Shown piece after piece: positions 1 through 9,539 of a stretch of DNA of 19,035 nt; positions within the stretch are counted from its first letter, which is position 1, and each line of letters opens with the position of its first letter. Origin of the DNA: Gaertneriomyces semiglobifer (taxonomy: Eukaryota; Chytridiomycota; Chytridiomycetes; Spizellomycetales; Spizellomycetaceae). A model generated the notes under the pieces. It did not search any database, was not told the origin of the DNA, and was given only the letters and a program-made list of their open reading frames with translations. The position numbers and the translations under genes are program-made. The DNA lies in contig JAHLKF010000062.1 in the NCBI GenBank assembly GCA_025558075.1, positions 1 through 19,035 of the forward strand, written 5' to 3'.

Positions 1-1270
1 TAACGCCCAGTCTCAAAGCTGGCCGCCGTTATATCGGTATATCCAGCTCCAACGGTCGGCCTCGGCGGTTGATTGGCGGGATCATTTCCAGGTCCCATCC
101 TGCGATGTATGTCAATAGCAATCTTCGTATTTTCGAAATCCCCATTCTGAGTTAGGGGAGAACAATCCGCACCATGCAAACATGCAACGGCTTAATTTTA
201 AAAATAGCTTCGCAACTTCTGCCGTGAGGCTGAACGAAGAAGCATATCCACACTTGTTTCGTTAGTTTGCTGGTCTAAATCCCTAATATCGGAAATGGGC
301 TTACCTTAACCATCCGGTTGCGTCGGAAACTATCACATGTCCGTCGCCAGATGCATATAAATAGCTCAGCAGTGAGTTCCATCGTGCCGCTCAAATCCTA
401 ATGCTCAGTGGCTCTTTCATTCAGCTCCAAGTAGTTTGGCCTCGTGACCAACTAAATGTACATGTGGGCGGAAAGGAACTCTGCTTTGGCAGTAGGCACT
501 TGGAACTTGCGACGTGTTCCACCGTAATCCGCGGACATGACTGAGTTACAGCAAACCGCGCAACGAACACTGAAGCTGTGCACCGACATCTTTGGCATAA
601 CAATGCACTACAACCTTCAAATGATCCATTTCTACAATTTCTCTATCCATTTGGTATCACAATTGCAATGACTGTTAAAAGCGAGCTCTCTAATTCTGTT
701 TCTTGGGAACCAATCAACCATCGACGTTTCTTTTACATACCGCATCATACCCATACTCGATGCAGCGTTGGACCTGATTGATGCAGTGCCAGTGACTGCC
801 AGTAATGAAACTTTCACCGCGCCTAGGCGCCGATTCTAATAGTAAATGATGCCACAATCCAACAACAACATGGTGAGAGACAGGGCAGGCAAGTCCAATT
901 CTAGAGGGAACGTTGAGCTGCTACATGGAATAGGTATCAGCGCCAGTCTTGCAGTCTCAGCAAACTCATTCATCCCGGCAGCCTGTTCAAAAGTGGGTCG
1001 GCGCTTTGCGTAACTAAGATGGGAACTACGGAGAGTCGCAGCAACTCCTGCGCTACCTGACCTACGATAAGATCCCCCCAGTTGAGAGCCACTTCTCCTT
1101 AATTTCTCATCGACGGCAACCTTCCCCAGATTTTATCATGTCGGTGAACGAAAATGGCGGAGCCTCAGCCGAGATCGCAACTCCCGTTGTGGCCGCCCGT
1201 GATTAGCAGAATTCGTCGTGTCACTGCCAAGAGGCATTTGGTGATGGTTTCTGCAAGTGTTCCAGAAAGC
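1..1270. other. Region without a recognisable gene
   Basis: Open frames here are all short (under about 100 codons), lie on both strands, and show no family motif I recognise. No tRNA-like fold, repeat array or transposon end was seen by eye. It is best read as decayed subtelomeric or intergenic sequence. Confidence 0.5.
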
Positions 1271-1918
1271 TCATGCAGCCATGGGCCCCACTTCTCTGCG
1301 CATTTTATGTGGGGCCCATTGTTCGCATCTGCTCGAAGTCCACAAGAAAACAAATATTCGAATATCGGAAAATGGTCTTCTTCCTTTGATGATGGTATGA
1401 GGTCCTGTGCCAACAGGCTCATCAGCGACAGTGGGAGAAAGATATGACTCTGCAAGCTCGTTGGTCGTTCGTCCATCATTCAGCAGCGGCTGTCCTAATG
1501 TTAGCGTGTAATCAGAGCCATCCAGCGCCCTCCACGACGAAATATCATTATCAAAAACAGCCAACGACGGGCCTTCAAGTAACCGCAATCGATACCAATT
1601 CTCGTCAGTGTCCCAGTGTACCGGTATCCATACAGGCGTGCGAAAAAAGAATATATTCTGATGCGCATGCAGATCCGCCCCAAAATCAAGAATTAACTGG
1701 ATAGTTTCCACGGCATCTCTTGACTCAACGGTGGTCACCGATAAGGGAGTGAAAGGCGGAACACCAGGAAAGTGGATGACACAGTTCACGTCTGCCTTGT
1801 GATTGGCAACCAAGTAACGTGTTGATTCCAATTGGTGGCCCTGACTTGCCGTGATTAACGCCATCTCCACCATTTCAAAAGTGACAGTAAAGGTAAGCGG
1901 TAGCCTTCTCGTCATCAT
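1271..1918 (-). pseudogene. Ankyrin-repeat-like reading frame, probably a gene remnant
   Basis: A 215-codon frame opens at an ATG at 1918. Its residues about 20-90 resemble two ankyrin units: an ALITAS..G...TRYLV helix pair followed by ADVN, then FTPLS....VETIQLILDFGAD. These match the ankyrin pattern of a TPL start, a helix pair ending in LL/IL, and a GAD turn. The second half (from about residue 95) has no repeat signature. In another frame of the same strand, near 1290-1420, a GLRADANNG string resembles an ankyrin turn, so the original gene may be frameshifted. Part of the 3' end (about 1305-1403) recurs as a diverged copy at about 10345-10427. Ankyrin repeats normally bind proteins; no partner or function can be named. 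No clear intron or stop context confirms an intact gene. Confidence 0.4.
1305..1403. repeat. Dispersed repeat, copy A
   Basis: This stretch shares the string TCTGCTCGAAG, a following GGTCTTC.TCCTTTGA block and ATGAGGTCCT/ATTAGGTCCT spacing with 10345-10427, in the same orientation. Read on the minus strand both copies encode GLRADA(N/E)NG, so the repeat is probably derived from a coding family. Copy A has an extra block of roughly 15 nt in the middle. Confidence 0.55.
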
Positions 1919-2381
1919 CGTCAGAAAGATTGCGCAGAACCGGCGTAGCGGTGGCGCACCCGTTCATGAGGCAAGTAGCACCGGCGCTGCCAGGGCATTA
2001 CTTGACCAAGACGAAATGCAGGTACAAAAAGGGCGAGCCATTCCGCAGGGCGCTCCACAAGAGGAGATCTCTCACTGTCACGCAAGAACACCCAGAGCAC
2101 CTGGCCGTCGCTTTTGTGCTTTCTCCTGGCACTGCTTAGACCCCGTTGGGTTCAGCTTTCACGTGGGCTTCCGCTTTATGGTTTTACGCTTTTTACGCTA
2201 ACTATAAAGCCAGAGAGTGTGACACTGCCCCATCGGATGTCCTACTATTCCTTTTCCCTCTCAAATCTTGGAAGCCCCGCTGCGTATTACCCATCAAGGT
2301 GGCGTAGCTTATAATGGTTGAATAGTATGGAATGAATTCATCCATCTCACGCGTATCCTTGGAATTTTGAAGTTCTCCAGC
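1919..2381. other. Region without a recognisable gene
   Basis: Only short overlapping frames on the plus strand (up to 116 codons) are present, none with a recognisable motif. I see no repeat or RNA gene. Confidence 0.4.
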
Positions 2382-2657
2382 TCAAACTGAACCATGCGGC
2401 CTAGTTAACGGTGTTACTCTGGGTACCCGGTGGAAAAGGCAAGGAAGCAGGCCTCCAGCAAACTCTAATGCGCTCAAAAAGACCCGATTCTGAAAGACTT
2501 GCCCGCCGTAAACCCGATACTCGTTGAGCATTGGTTTCCTTGATTGCACCATTGCTTCGCGTATGCCATTCGGGAAAAGTTCTCCTAACTTCCTGATAAC
2601 CTTTTGCCTGTCCTCATTCAGTTTACTCGTTTTTGCAGTTGGCCTTGCTCCGTCCAT
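2382..2657 (-). other. Short open frame of unknown identity
   Basis: A 91-codon frame starts with ATG at 2657 on the minus strand. It has a charged N-terminal helix-like section (KLNEDRQKVIRKLGELF) and a more hydrophobic middle. It lies 126 nt beyond the end of the frame at 2784-3377 on the same strand, so it could be a further exon of that gene. I found no convincing donor and acceptor pair to join them. No family was recognised. Confidence 0.25.
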
Positions 2658-2783
2658 TTACTATCTCTCCATGTGTCGGAGCGCATCAACGGATTGTTTC
2701 CACCCAACGCAAACGCTTTCAAGCTACAGGACGCCCCAGTAATCATTAAGAGAATTCAAGGGTGAACCATTCGACGGGCTTAT

Positions 2784-3559
2784 TCACAACTCAGGTAATG
2801 TCATTGCCACCAATTTCTTTGTACTTTTCAATGCTGTGCCATCCTTGTGGCTCGGTGCCAGTAGTCTCACTTCAGTTATCCATGCACTCAAAGTGCGATC
2901 CACTTCAAAAAAGGCACGTAACCACTCCCTGACCTCTGGAGGTAGTGCGTTGTTGCACAGATCTTCTGCCATATCGAAGAGGCCATTTCTCAAAGACACG
3001 TCCAATGAGTCCCAAAGTTCAGACCCAGGAGTCGCGTCAACGGGAACGGCAACAGGCTGAACCGACAATTTTCCAACTGTATCCAATACCTTGTTCGCTA
3101 CTGGAAAGAGGTGCTTGAGAAACGCCTGCAAGGTGTTTGCGCGGACCTCAGTGCAATGGGATGAGCAGAGTTCTTCCGTGTCATCATCTTCCGTCGCTAT
3201 GGTGGCATCCGTCTTCTTAGCATTGTCGTTGTTCATATCTTCATGGATTCCTTTGTTGTTCGTGTCACGCTCATTGGTATGATCCACGTTGGTGGTATCC
3301 TTGGTATAAACAAAATCATTTCCCGCAACTTCAATGGTGATGCTCTTGTTGTTTCGCTCTTCAAGTGGTTTTTACACCAGCTGTCAATGTCCTCCTTTTC
3401 AATGTAGTTGTTCGCTTTTATCTTCGCACGCTTAGAGCCTTCACTGACGTCGTCGTCCAACATTTGAACAAACTGTTGAGCGAGTGAATTCCATGGCACG
3501 CAAGAGGCGCCGATTACCCACATCGACGGTTCTCTTCGATCCAGCCGCCATAATTTTCA
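2784..3559 (-). pseudogene. Unrecognised gene, apparently frameshifted
   Basis: Two overlapping minus-strand frames look coding. The upstream one (to about 3523) carries a charged stretch with LDDDVSEGSKRAK and NYIEKEDIDSWCKNHLK. The downstream one (2784 to about 3377) begins near SITIEVAGNDFVYTK and has an acidic, Asn/Thr-rich linker (EDDDTEEL). Its C-terminal half looks helical and includes PPEVREWLRAFFEVDRTLSAW. A TAA blocks the downstream frame just upstream of 3377, and no phase-compatible intron was found, so a single-base shift around 3350-3375 is the simplest link. An ATG at about 3552, in a third frame, adds to the impression of decay. No domain was recognised and no function is proposed. 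An unusual intron or a sequencing indel could also explain the break. Confidence 0.35.
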
Positions 3560-4030
3560 CAGAATTTCTAACGTTTACTTGTTTGATTTCTGCCTGGGCA
3601 ATTGCCTGCGTGCTCAATGGTCAGAACAATCCCAGCCAATGCTTAGCTTTCCGATGTTTGCAACGTACCTCTTCCCATCAGTAATCAGCGGCCGCAAGCA
3701 GTTTCTGCACAGGCTTGCTGCAAAAGTGGTGGGGAGCAGTCTCACTTTGCTTTCTAGCCTTGTTCCGGTCCTTTGTCGCTATTCCAGGCTTTCGCGCAAT
3801 TGTGCGCATAATCTCCACATATATGGTCTGTACGGTCTCCACATCTGCCTTTCAAATGGTACACTTTCATTGTTCATCTCCGTCAAGACTGAGTGCACAT
3901 TCCATCTGTTGCTCGCATTGCGGTTGACTATTTTGGAGATCGCATCCTGCCAATGGGCAGCCTAGAACCTCATCGATAATCAGCCAGGTGGAGGTAATAG
4001 TTATGATAAAAAATAGCCGAAATGAATATG
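3560..4030. other. Region without a recognisable gene
   Basis: The longest frame (plus, about 3579-3965) is Cys/Leu-rich and lacks any motif. No repeats were noticed. I see nothing supportable here. Confidence 0.4.
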
Positions 4031-4250
4031 CAGGCGACCAGTTGGAAGCACAGGCATCAGCCGGGGTGATAAACACAGGGGCTTTCAACCAAACACCGTA
4101 CACAGGGACATGAATATTTCATCGTATACTGTACGTAGGGCGACACAACTGGGGAAGCGCAGGCATCAGCCGGGGTGATAAAAACACAGGGGCTTTCAAC
4201 CAAACATCGTACACAGGGACGTGAATAATACATCGTGTACTGTACGTAGG
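4031..4250. repeat. Tandem duplication, about 109-bp unit, two copies
   Basis: The block beginning AGGCATCAGCCGGGGTGAT occurs at 4052 and again at 4161, a period of 109 bp. The similarity continues through GGGGCTTTCAACCAAACA, CGTACACAGGGAC and CTGTACGTAGGGC. The copies differ by a few substitutions and one inserted A. On the minus strand the duplication is translated in frame as a repeated CLVESPCV/ITPADACA peptide, but no start or family supports a gene. Confidence 0.85.
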
Positions 4251-5110
4251 GCTTCCACCTCACACAAATAAGAAACCAAAACTTGCCTGATCGGCAGGAA
4301 CACCGTCACGATCATCATGACCAAGCATGGTACAACCCCGATATGTGATGCGGGCGTGTATGTAATCGAGATAAAGAACTGCAAATCACCAAGGCACCTG
4401 TCAGCAGGATGTACTGCCGCTGCATCCGATACTCCAGCATCCGGATACTGCAGAGATCGGGAAAAACACCTCGCGTTCGCGTGTGAATTTGTAGCGTGTT
4501 CGGACACTTCTCTGTTCTTATTGATTCATGGTACGCCTATGTGCCATGGAAAGTGTATTTGCAGATGTGCAAGCCAGTGAATAATGGTGGAAGGCGTCTG
4601 GAGATGCCCTGATGTTCTTCCGCCTCCCACTCTGCTAGAAAACATCTGGGAAGACGTAGGTTGCGTGGACAGCGCTTCTCGATGATGATAAAAATCTGTG
4701 TATTGGTTTCTTCGTGTATATAATAAGCGGCTCATCCGCAAAACATTCTCCGTAAGTCTCTATCTACCTTATGGAATGCTGACAGGGAAGTGCCGTCCGC
4801 AGCTGCAGATACGGGCCATGTGGGTTGAACTGGTGCAAACACATTGGGCGCAATATAGGCTGGCTGAAGTGGCGAGGGAGGATACGGGCTTTGTGCTGGT
4901 GCAGAATATGACGGCGTATATGCGACAGGTTCACTGAGAGAAACGGTCGCTTGTCTACGTGCGTTGAGTGAGTCGTTTCCGCAGGGACCACGTGGATGTC
5001 CATGCTACGCAATATGCCGCGGCTGTCGCCGCGGTTGCCTGGAGCGAAAGCAAGAAGATAGATTACTGAACGAGTCCGATGAACAGAAAGGAAAACAAGG
5101 CATCGCGCGG
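4251..5110. other. Mostly featureless; one membrane-like minus-strand segment
   Basis: Around 4250-4400 the minus strand encodes a hydrophobic run (including FFISITYTPASHIGVV and VMMIVTVFLP) that could be one or two membrane segments of a decayed membrane protein. I cannot name the family or join it to other exons. The rest, to about 5110, shows only short frames. Confidence 0.25.
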
Positions 5111-5111
5111 C

Positions 5112-5500
5112 GGAACTGCGTGCATCAACTCGAGGCGACGGTAGACCACGTCTAGCGTCAAATCCACCCAAGGTAGTATTCACAATTGCAGGCGGGGAGG
5201 AGCTGCGGCAAAACTAGACGCTGCAACGCAGCCCTGTTTTATGCAGGCCCCAACCCCATGGGACAATGGCAACGCATCAACCCGAGGCGACGGTAGACCA
5301 CGTCTAGCGTCAAATCCACTCCAAGGAATTACTCTACGAGCAACTGCCGGGAATGAACTGCATCGAGCCAAAATCTGCCACGCAGACTTGTTTTCTGGTC
5401 ACCATTTGTCTTGCCGACAATTCACAACAACTAGCCGGGAGGAACCATCTCAAGCCAAAATCTGCCACGCAGACATGTTTTCTGGTCACAATTCTCCTGC
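5112..5500. repeat. Mosaic of diverged direct repeats
   Basis: Two interleaved families are visible. One, with GAGGCGACGGTAGACCACG and TCTAGCGTCAAATCCA, occurs at about 5130 and again at about 5283, roughly 153 bp apart. The other, with AGCCAAAATCTGCCACGCAG followed by TGTTTTCTGGTCAC, occurs at about 5367 and 5453. A more diverged relative of the second family (GGAGGAGCTGCGGCAAAACT...CTGTTTTATGCAGG) lies at about 5198-5245. The arrangement looks like repeated local duplication followed by decay. Confidence 0.75.
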
Positions 5501-6160
5501 CGCGCGACACCAACTACACTTGTCTTCGTTGATCGCCAGTGGGCTTCGGCGAAACTGAGTCCTTGCTACAATGCTTCTGGCGACCAAATAAAAGTGCTAA
5601 ACCTAGGTAAATCGAAGGGAGGGACACGGTTAGGAAAGTTCAAGTCAGATGGCTGCAGAAGAGAACCACAAAATGGGACCAACCTTGTAAACACAGACGT
5701 TTCCATCCAACGTTCTTGTTCTGTGAGAAAGTTGCAGCGTAAGTGCAGAAAGTGCCCCATTTATACATGGCGCATCCTCGGCGTGGGCCATCATCACGTG
5801 ACTGCAATTGAGTGGCCCAGTCATGGGCTATGGCTAGGGTTAACATGGGCCAACAGCGCTGGGCTATGCTCTGCAAGAACCAGGGAATGTCTCAATCTGC
5901 CAATGGTTATACTCCGTTTTCCGTAAATCATACCATAAACTGCGATCATTGAGACCTGGTGCGTTGATATCGTACTACCAATCCAACAGTGACATGAGAT
6001 GCATACCGGGCTTTCTTGTCGGGCTTCCTGTTTCTGGACGAAACAGGTTCAGGTACCATCAGATTGGTGGGGGCGCCTGCTGGGCCATACTCAATAATAC
6101 AGGGGTGTCCGAGCTCACTAAGCAGAATATCATATGTACTTCCCTTGGTGTACTTGTACC
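5501..6160. other. Region without a recognisable gene
   Basis: Frames up to 110 codons are present on both strands (about 5594-5926 plus, 5640-5876 minus), but they mirror each other and carry no motif. I see nothing supportable. Confidence 0.35.
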
Positions 6161-6161
6161 A

Positions 6162-6319
6162 GTTATAGCCGCGCGCAGGGTTATTTACGACTATCAGTTC
6201 CCGAGAGCTGCGTTTGCGGGGTAAGGTCGAGGGCTATTCTACACTGCACGAGACCACCAAGCAGCAGTTCGAGGGCACTGATTGTCGTAAATAGCCCGTA
6301 ACAAGCGGTGCTATAACTT
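6162..6319. repeat. Imperfect inverted repeat of about 160 bp
   Basis: GTTATAGC at about 6162 followed by GGGTTATTTACGAC at 6178-6191 is mirrored by GTCGTAAATAGCCC at about 6283 and GCTATAAC at about 6312. The arms are about 30-35 nt with mismatches and a small length difference, and enclose about 95 nt. It could be a small non-autonomous transposon (MITE-like) or a simple foldback. I did not find a clear target-site duplication. Confidence 0.55.
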
Positions 6320-6825
6320 ATTAATGCCACGTTTGGAGGACTTCAAGGTGATGAACAGACCTATCATAATTATGCACATGGAAGGCAACGTTACGACCAG
6401 AAGCAATCTGAACATCACTGCTAGCACTAGCACTAGCACTAGAGCTGCTCCCTGTTGGCTCCTGATTGCAATCCTAATAATTCTGTCTGCGTTCCAATAA
6501 TTGTGCCCTCATTGGATTAACCTGAGCAGCAACAGTCTGCATTGCCGCAATGACCTGAGCTTCACCATAGCTGATTGCTGTTAACGTTAAATCAGATATC
6601 ATACTCATGTTTGCATTCGTTTTTCCCACGTCTTTCCTGTCGCCAACGACCACGATCGGGGCTATTTCCAGGGCACTATTAACGAGTATTATTAGTCCCC
6701 GAGAAATAGTCCTCCCCGCGTGGTATTGACCGAGATTCGGACAGCAAAGACGCGTCCGTCTGCCAGTGTTCCAAGTCTACGCACTTGTAACAGGTCAACA
6801 AGTTGACAACAACCTCTCTCGAACT
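6320..6825. other. Intergenic, with a short microsatellite
   Basis: This stretch lies upstream of the nuclease-like gene. It contains a short CTAGCA/CACTAG microsatellite (about 6420-6441) and no recognisable gene. Confidence 0.5.
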
Positions 6826-6860
6826 CTCCCTTTCTCTCTCTCTATCATCACAGCTAACGC
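6826..6860 (+). promoter_or_regulatory. Pyrimidine-rich tract upstream of the nuclease-like gene
   Basis: A run of CTCTCCCTTTCTCTCTCTCT lies 40-70 nt before the ATG at 6898. Such CT-rich tracts commonly mark fungal core promoters near the transcription start. No TATA box was seen just upstream. Confidence 0.4.
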
Positions 6861-6897
6861 CCTCTTCCATCCCTACCGTTCCGCGTTGTCCCCACAA

Positions 6898-8520
6898 ATG
6901 TCCTCGATTAAGCCTCCTCAAGTGCCGAACCCCGAACAGTATCTGCTGAGCAATCCCAATGGCACTTGGGAAGAATATGTTCACTTCGTGAATTCTGTGG
7001 GTGCTGAAGTCGCGACCAATTCGATTTGGGCACCTGTTGTCAAAGAAAGGGTTAAGAAGCAAGTGGCGAAAGCGAGAACATCCAAGGCAGCTTTCATCCA
7101 GTTGGCTTTGACTCACAGCAGAGAACGGAGTGCGTTCCTCGGATCCCAAGTATCACTATCAAAAACTCTTGAAAGCTTGGTTGATGACTGGAAGACAAGA
7201 CCCGCGGGTCCTATCACAGAAGATGAGAACATCTTTGATTCCAGTAGGCCTGCGAAGAGGAAGACGTCCTTCTTTGATGAGGACTATGCAGAAATCTCCG
7301 ATGCTGGCGAGGAAAATTGGGCTGACGTGACCGATGATCACGAAGAAAGATCTGGTCGGCAAGGCACACCACCAGCATCGATAATCACCCTCCCGGCCCT
7401 ATTCAGCACGCCAGATAGACCCAATGCTCCTCAGACCGGGACCGATAGTAGTGATTCCAGCCCGATTGAGGCAGGCATGATCATGTGACATGAACTCTGC
7501 GCACACTTAAAAACGGTTTTAAGAGCCAACGTCGAACAGGTTACGCTCAACGGAATTGACTTAACTCAGCTTCTCCGTAAGTACCAGCGCAGGGTGCTGA
7601 AGGAAGGGCGACCTGTAAAGTATGAAGATACTGAGAGCTTCCTGGCCGTCCAAGGGTGCATTCACCTGTCAGAAACTAGACCAGTTGCGTACAACGGTCT
7701 GATCAATGATACGCAGTGGATACAACTGCGCAACTTCTTTCAAGAGCGCATGTTGGAACCAAAGGAATGGCAGTCGATTCTGCCGATGGCCGAGGAGATG
7801 AGATGTCGGAAGCAGCAAGGAAAGCCGTGGTTTCCGCAAGGAATCAATCAAGATGATGCAAGCAGTTGTGCATTAGCGACGTGTATGAGTTCCTTATACA
7901 CGTCACTCACGTACGCTTCCCCACCGGAAAAGGATCAGGAGTCGACATGGACGATTGATCGAGTTGTTCCCCTTTTAAAGCTCATTAATGACAATGACCT
8001 TAAGCTCAAATATGATACCCGGACCGATCACACTACCAAAAGGCCGGATGTTCAGATTGTTTTGAGCCGTGCCGCATGCGTGTCACAGCGCGTGGTATCC
8101 AATATTGAGATCAAAACTCCTTGGGCACCAGCAACTGAAAGAAAGAAAGATTGCGCAAGAGTAATTACCTCTGTGATCAGATCCATCGCATCAGACTGCG
8201 AGACATTCTCGATAGACGCCAACCAGCCGAAATTGGCTGTTTGGTTAAATGGACACCACTCAGGCATCATTTACGAAGTTTTCCTCCTCAATGGAATGTT
8301 CGTTGCTGTAGAGATTGGGCCTATGGTTATTCCCACTTCCTTGAAGATGGGTGAAGAGATCACACTAGCCCGGTCAATTGCTTACATGCTGCCCTTCCGG
8401 AAACGGGTGCTCCGCATCAAGAAAACGATGCTGACTTACAAGAAGCGGTCTGTTGCCGTCCAGAAGAGTCATCTACTGGTTTCAACCCCAGTTTGTAAAA
8501 AGACAAGGTTATTTGAATAA
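6898..8520 (+). CDS. PD-(D/E)XK nuclease-like protein with in-frame TGA or a tiny intron
   Basis: An ATG at 6898 opens a frame that runs to TAA at 8518-8520, about 540 codons, with a single in-frame TGA at 7486-7488. Residues 1-100 (MSSIKPPQVPNPEQYLL...) are helical and basic. Residues about 110-195 are acidic, Ser/Asp-rich and probably disordered (SFFDEDYAEISDAGEENWADV). The C-terminal part has the core signature of the PD-(D/E)XK restriction-endonuclease fold: Asp in RPDVQIVL (codon at 8047), then Glu-Ile-Lys (Glu at 8107, Lys at 8113) about 20 residues later. A helix rich in R and I (CARVITSVIRSI) follows. This fold cuts nucleic acid in most members; activity here is inferred. The TGA may be a disabling mutation, or may sit in a 39-nt intron (7485-7523, GTGACA...TTTAAG) whose removal keeps frame. 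AATAAA overlaps the stop. The ATG at 6898 is preferred over an upstream GTG because it follows the pyrimidine tract. Confidence 0.7.
7485..7523 (+). other. Candidate 39-nt intron containing the TGA
   Basis: It begins GTGACA and ends TTTTAAG, and its length of 39 is divisible by three, so splicing would remove the TGA and keep the frame. It is short for this window (other introns here are about 46-71 nt), the acceptor lacks the usual CAG/TAG, and there is no strong branch site. This makes the intron plausible but unproven. Confidence 0.3.
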
Positions 8521-8522
8521 AG
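8517..8522 (+). terminator. AATAAA overlapping the stop of the nuclease-like gene
   Basis: The hexamer AATAAA includes the TAA stop codon. A poly(A) signal this early is unusual but known in compact fungal 3' ends. The hexamer could also be chance. Confidence 0.25.
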
Positions 8523-8661
8523 TTTGGAGACTCCGCATGTCCAGTTTATACCATCTTATTACCATGTTGAAGCTTTTGACTCGTCGGCCTTTTGCAGCGG
8601 GGTTCTGCAGCAACGCGTCAATCACGTGATTCCATATTACATCAGCAGATTCAGTCGTGGC

Positions 8662-8668
8662 TATAAAA
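8662..8668 (+). promoter_or_regulatory. TATA box upstream of the tandem repeat array
   Basis: GGCTATAAAAGGCG contains a perfect TATAAAA with a G/C-rich flank, about 50 nt before the first repeat unit. A pyrimidine-rich stretch (CTGTCTTACTCTTCATTCC) follows 25-45 nt downstream, the expected distance for a transcription start. No long frame follows, so any transcript may be non-coding or a remnant. Confidence 0.45.
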
Positions 8669-8713
8669 GGCGAGTCCGGACCACGTTAATCTGTCTTACT
8701 CTTCATTCCAGCG

Positions 8714-9118
8714 GTCGCGGGGGACTTTTTGTCCCGGGAGGTCAGCCTTTGCTGGTGAAAGACTGAGCCCATGGCAGGGTGTCTGTGAAGTCGCACCTGT
8801 CCAGTCAGAGGGGTCCGTGAGGGCTCGCTGGCTTGCCTGCTGGGAGATAGGTCGCGGGGGACTGCTTGTCCCGGGAGGTCAGCCTTTCCTGGGAAAGACT
8901 GAGGCCCCTGGCAGGGTGTCTGTGAAGTCGCACCTGTCCAGTCAGAGCGGTCCGTGAGGGCTCGCTGGCTTGCCTTCTCGGAGATGTGGGTTGCGGGGGA
9001 CGTTTTGTCCCGGGAGGTTAGCCTTTGCTGGTGAAAGACTGAGCCCCTGGCAGGGTGTCTGTATAGTCGCACCTGTCCAGTCAGAGGGGTCCGTGAGGGC
9101 TCGCTGGCTCGCCTACAA
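8714..9118. repeat. Tandem array, three units of 137-139 bp
   Basis: Units begin with G(T/T)CGCGGGGGAC or GTTGCGGGGGAC at 8714, 8851 and 8990, giving periods of 137 and 139 bp; the third is incomplete at its end. Each contains TTGTCCCGGGAGGT.AGCCTTT, AAAGACTGAG, CCTGGCAGGGTGTCTGT, CGCACCTGTCCAGTCAGAG and GTCCGTGAGGGCTCGCTGGC. The units are highly similar, so the array is recent or homogenised. It has stops in most frames; a minus-strand frame stays open across about 128 codons only because of the unit periodicity. It is probably a subtelomeric minisatellite. Confidence 0.9.
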
Positions 9119-9539
9119 GGAGTGGGTGCTACTGAACATGACTACAGGTATGGTGGTAGGCTTACGATTTTAGCTCTGCTGTAGAGCGACAGCCACATCG
9201 TAGTTAACCTCCCATTTCAGAGCGTTATATCGCTTGGGTCCTGTTTGACAAGGTGCATCTTTGGTCGGCGAGCGTATGATGCCGGACTGCAGCGCTTGAT
9301 ATCAATCGCAGGTCGGTAGTTGCTGTTCAAGGATTAGTATCAACGTCGTTCTTTACTCAACTGATGCCTTGTTCATTCAAGTGTGTCTCTCTCTTGGGGT
9401 ATTCGCAAATGTAACTCTGTCGAATATGTGGGTACACTCCCATCAGTTCGCCTGGTAACGAACGCCGTTCCACTCGATAGGCGTAAATCCATCAAGAAGC
9501 AATAGGACGGGCAATTACGGTAGACACCCCTTAGGGCTT
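9119..9539. other. No gene recognised; expected 5' part of the SPP gene is absent
   Basis: This lies directly before the signal peptide peptidase fragment. The family's YD active-site segment was sought here in all plus-strand frames and was not found. I see no other feature. Confidence 0.45.

Noticed and set aside
8686..9072. A 128-codon minus-strand frame across the tandem repeat
   Set aside because: It stays open only because the repeated unit lacks stops in that frame; its peptide simply repeats with the DNA unit and lacks a family match.
9108..9140. WVLLN string as the start of signal peptide peptidase homology
   Set aside because: It vaguely resembles a family segment, but it lies partly in the tandem repeat and is not followed by the YD motif or any other conserved block.
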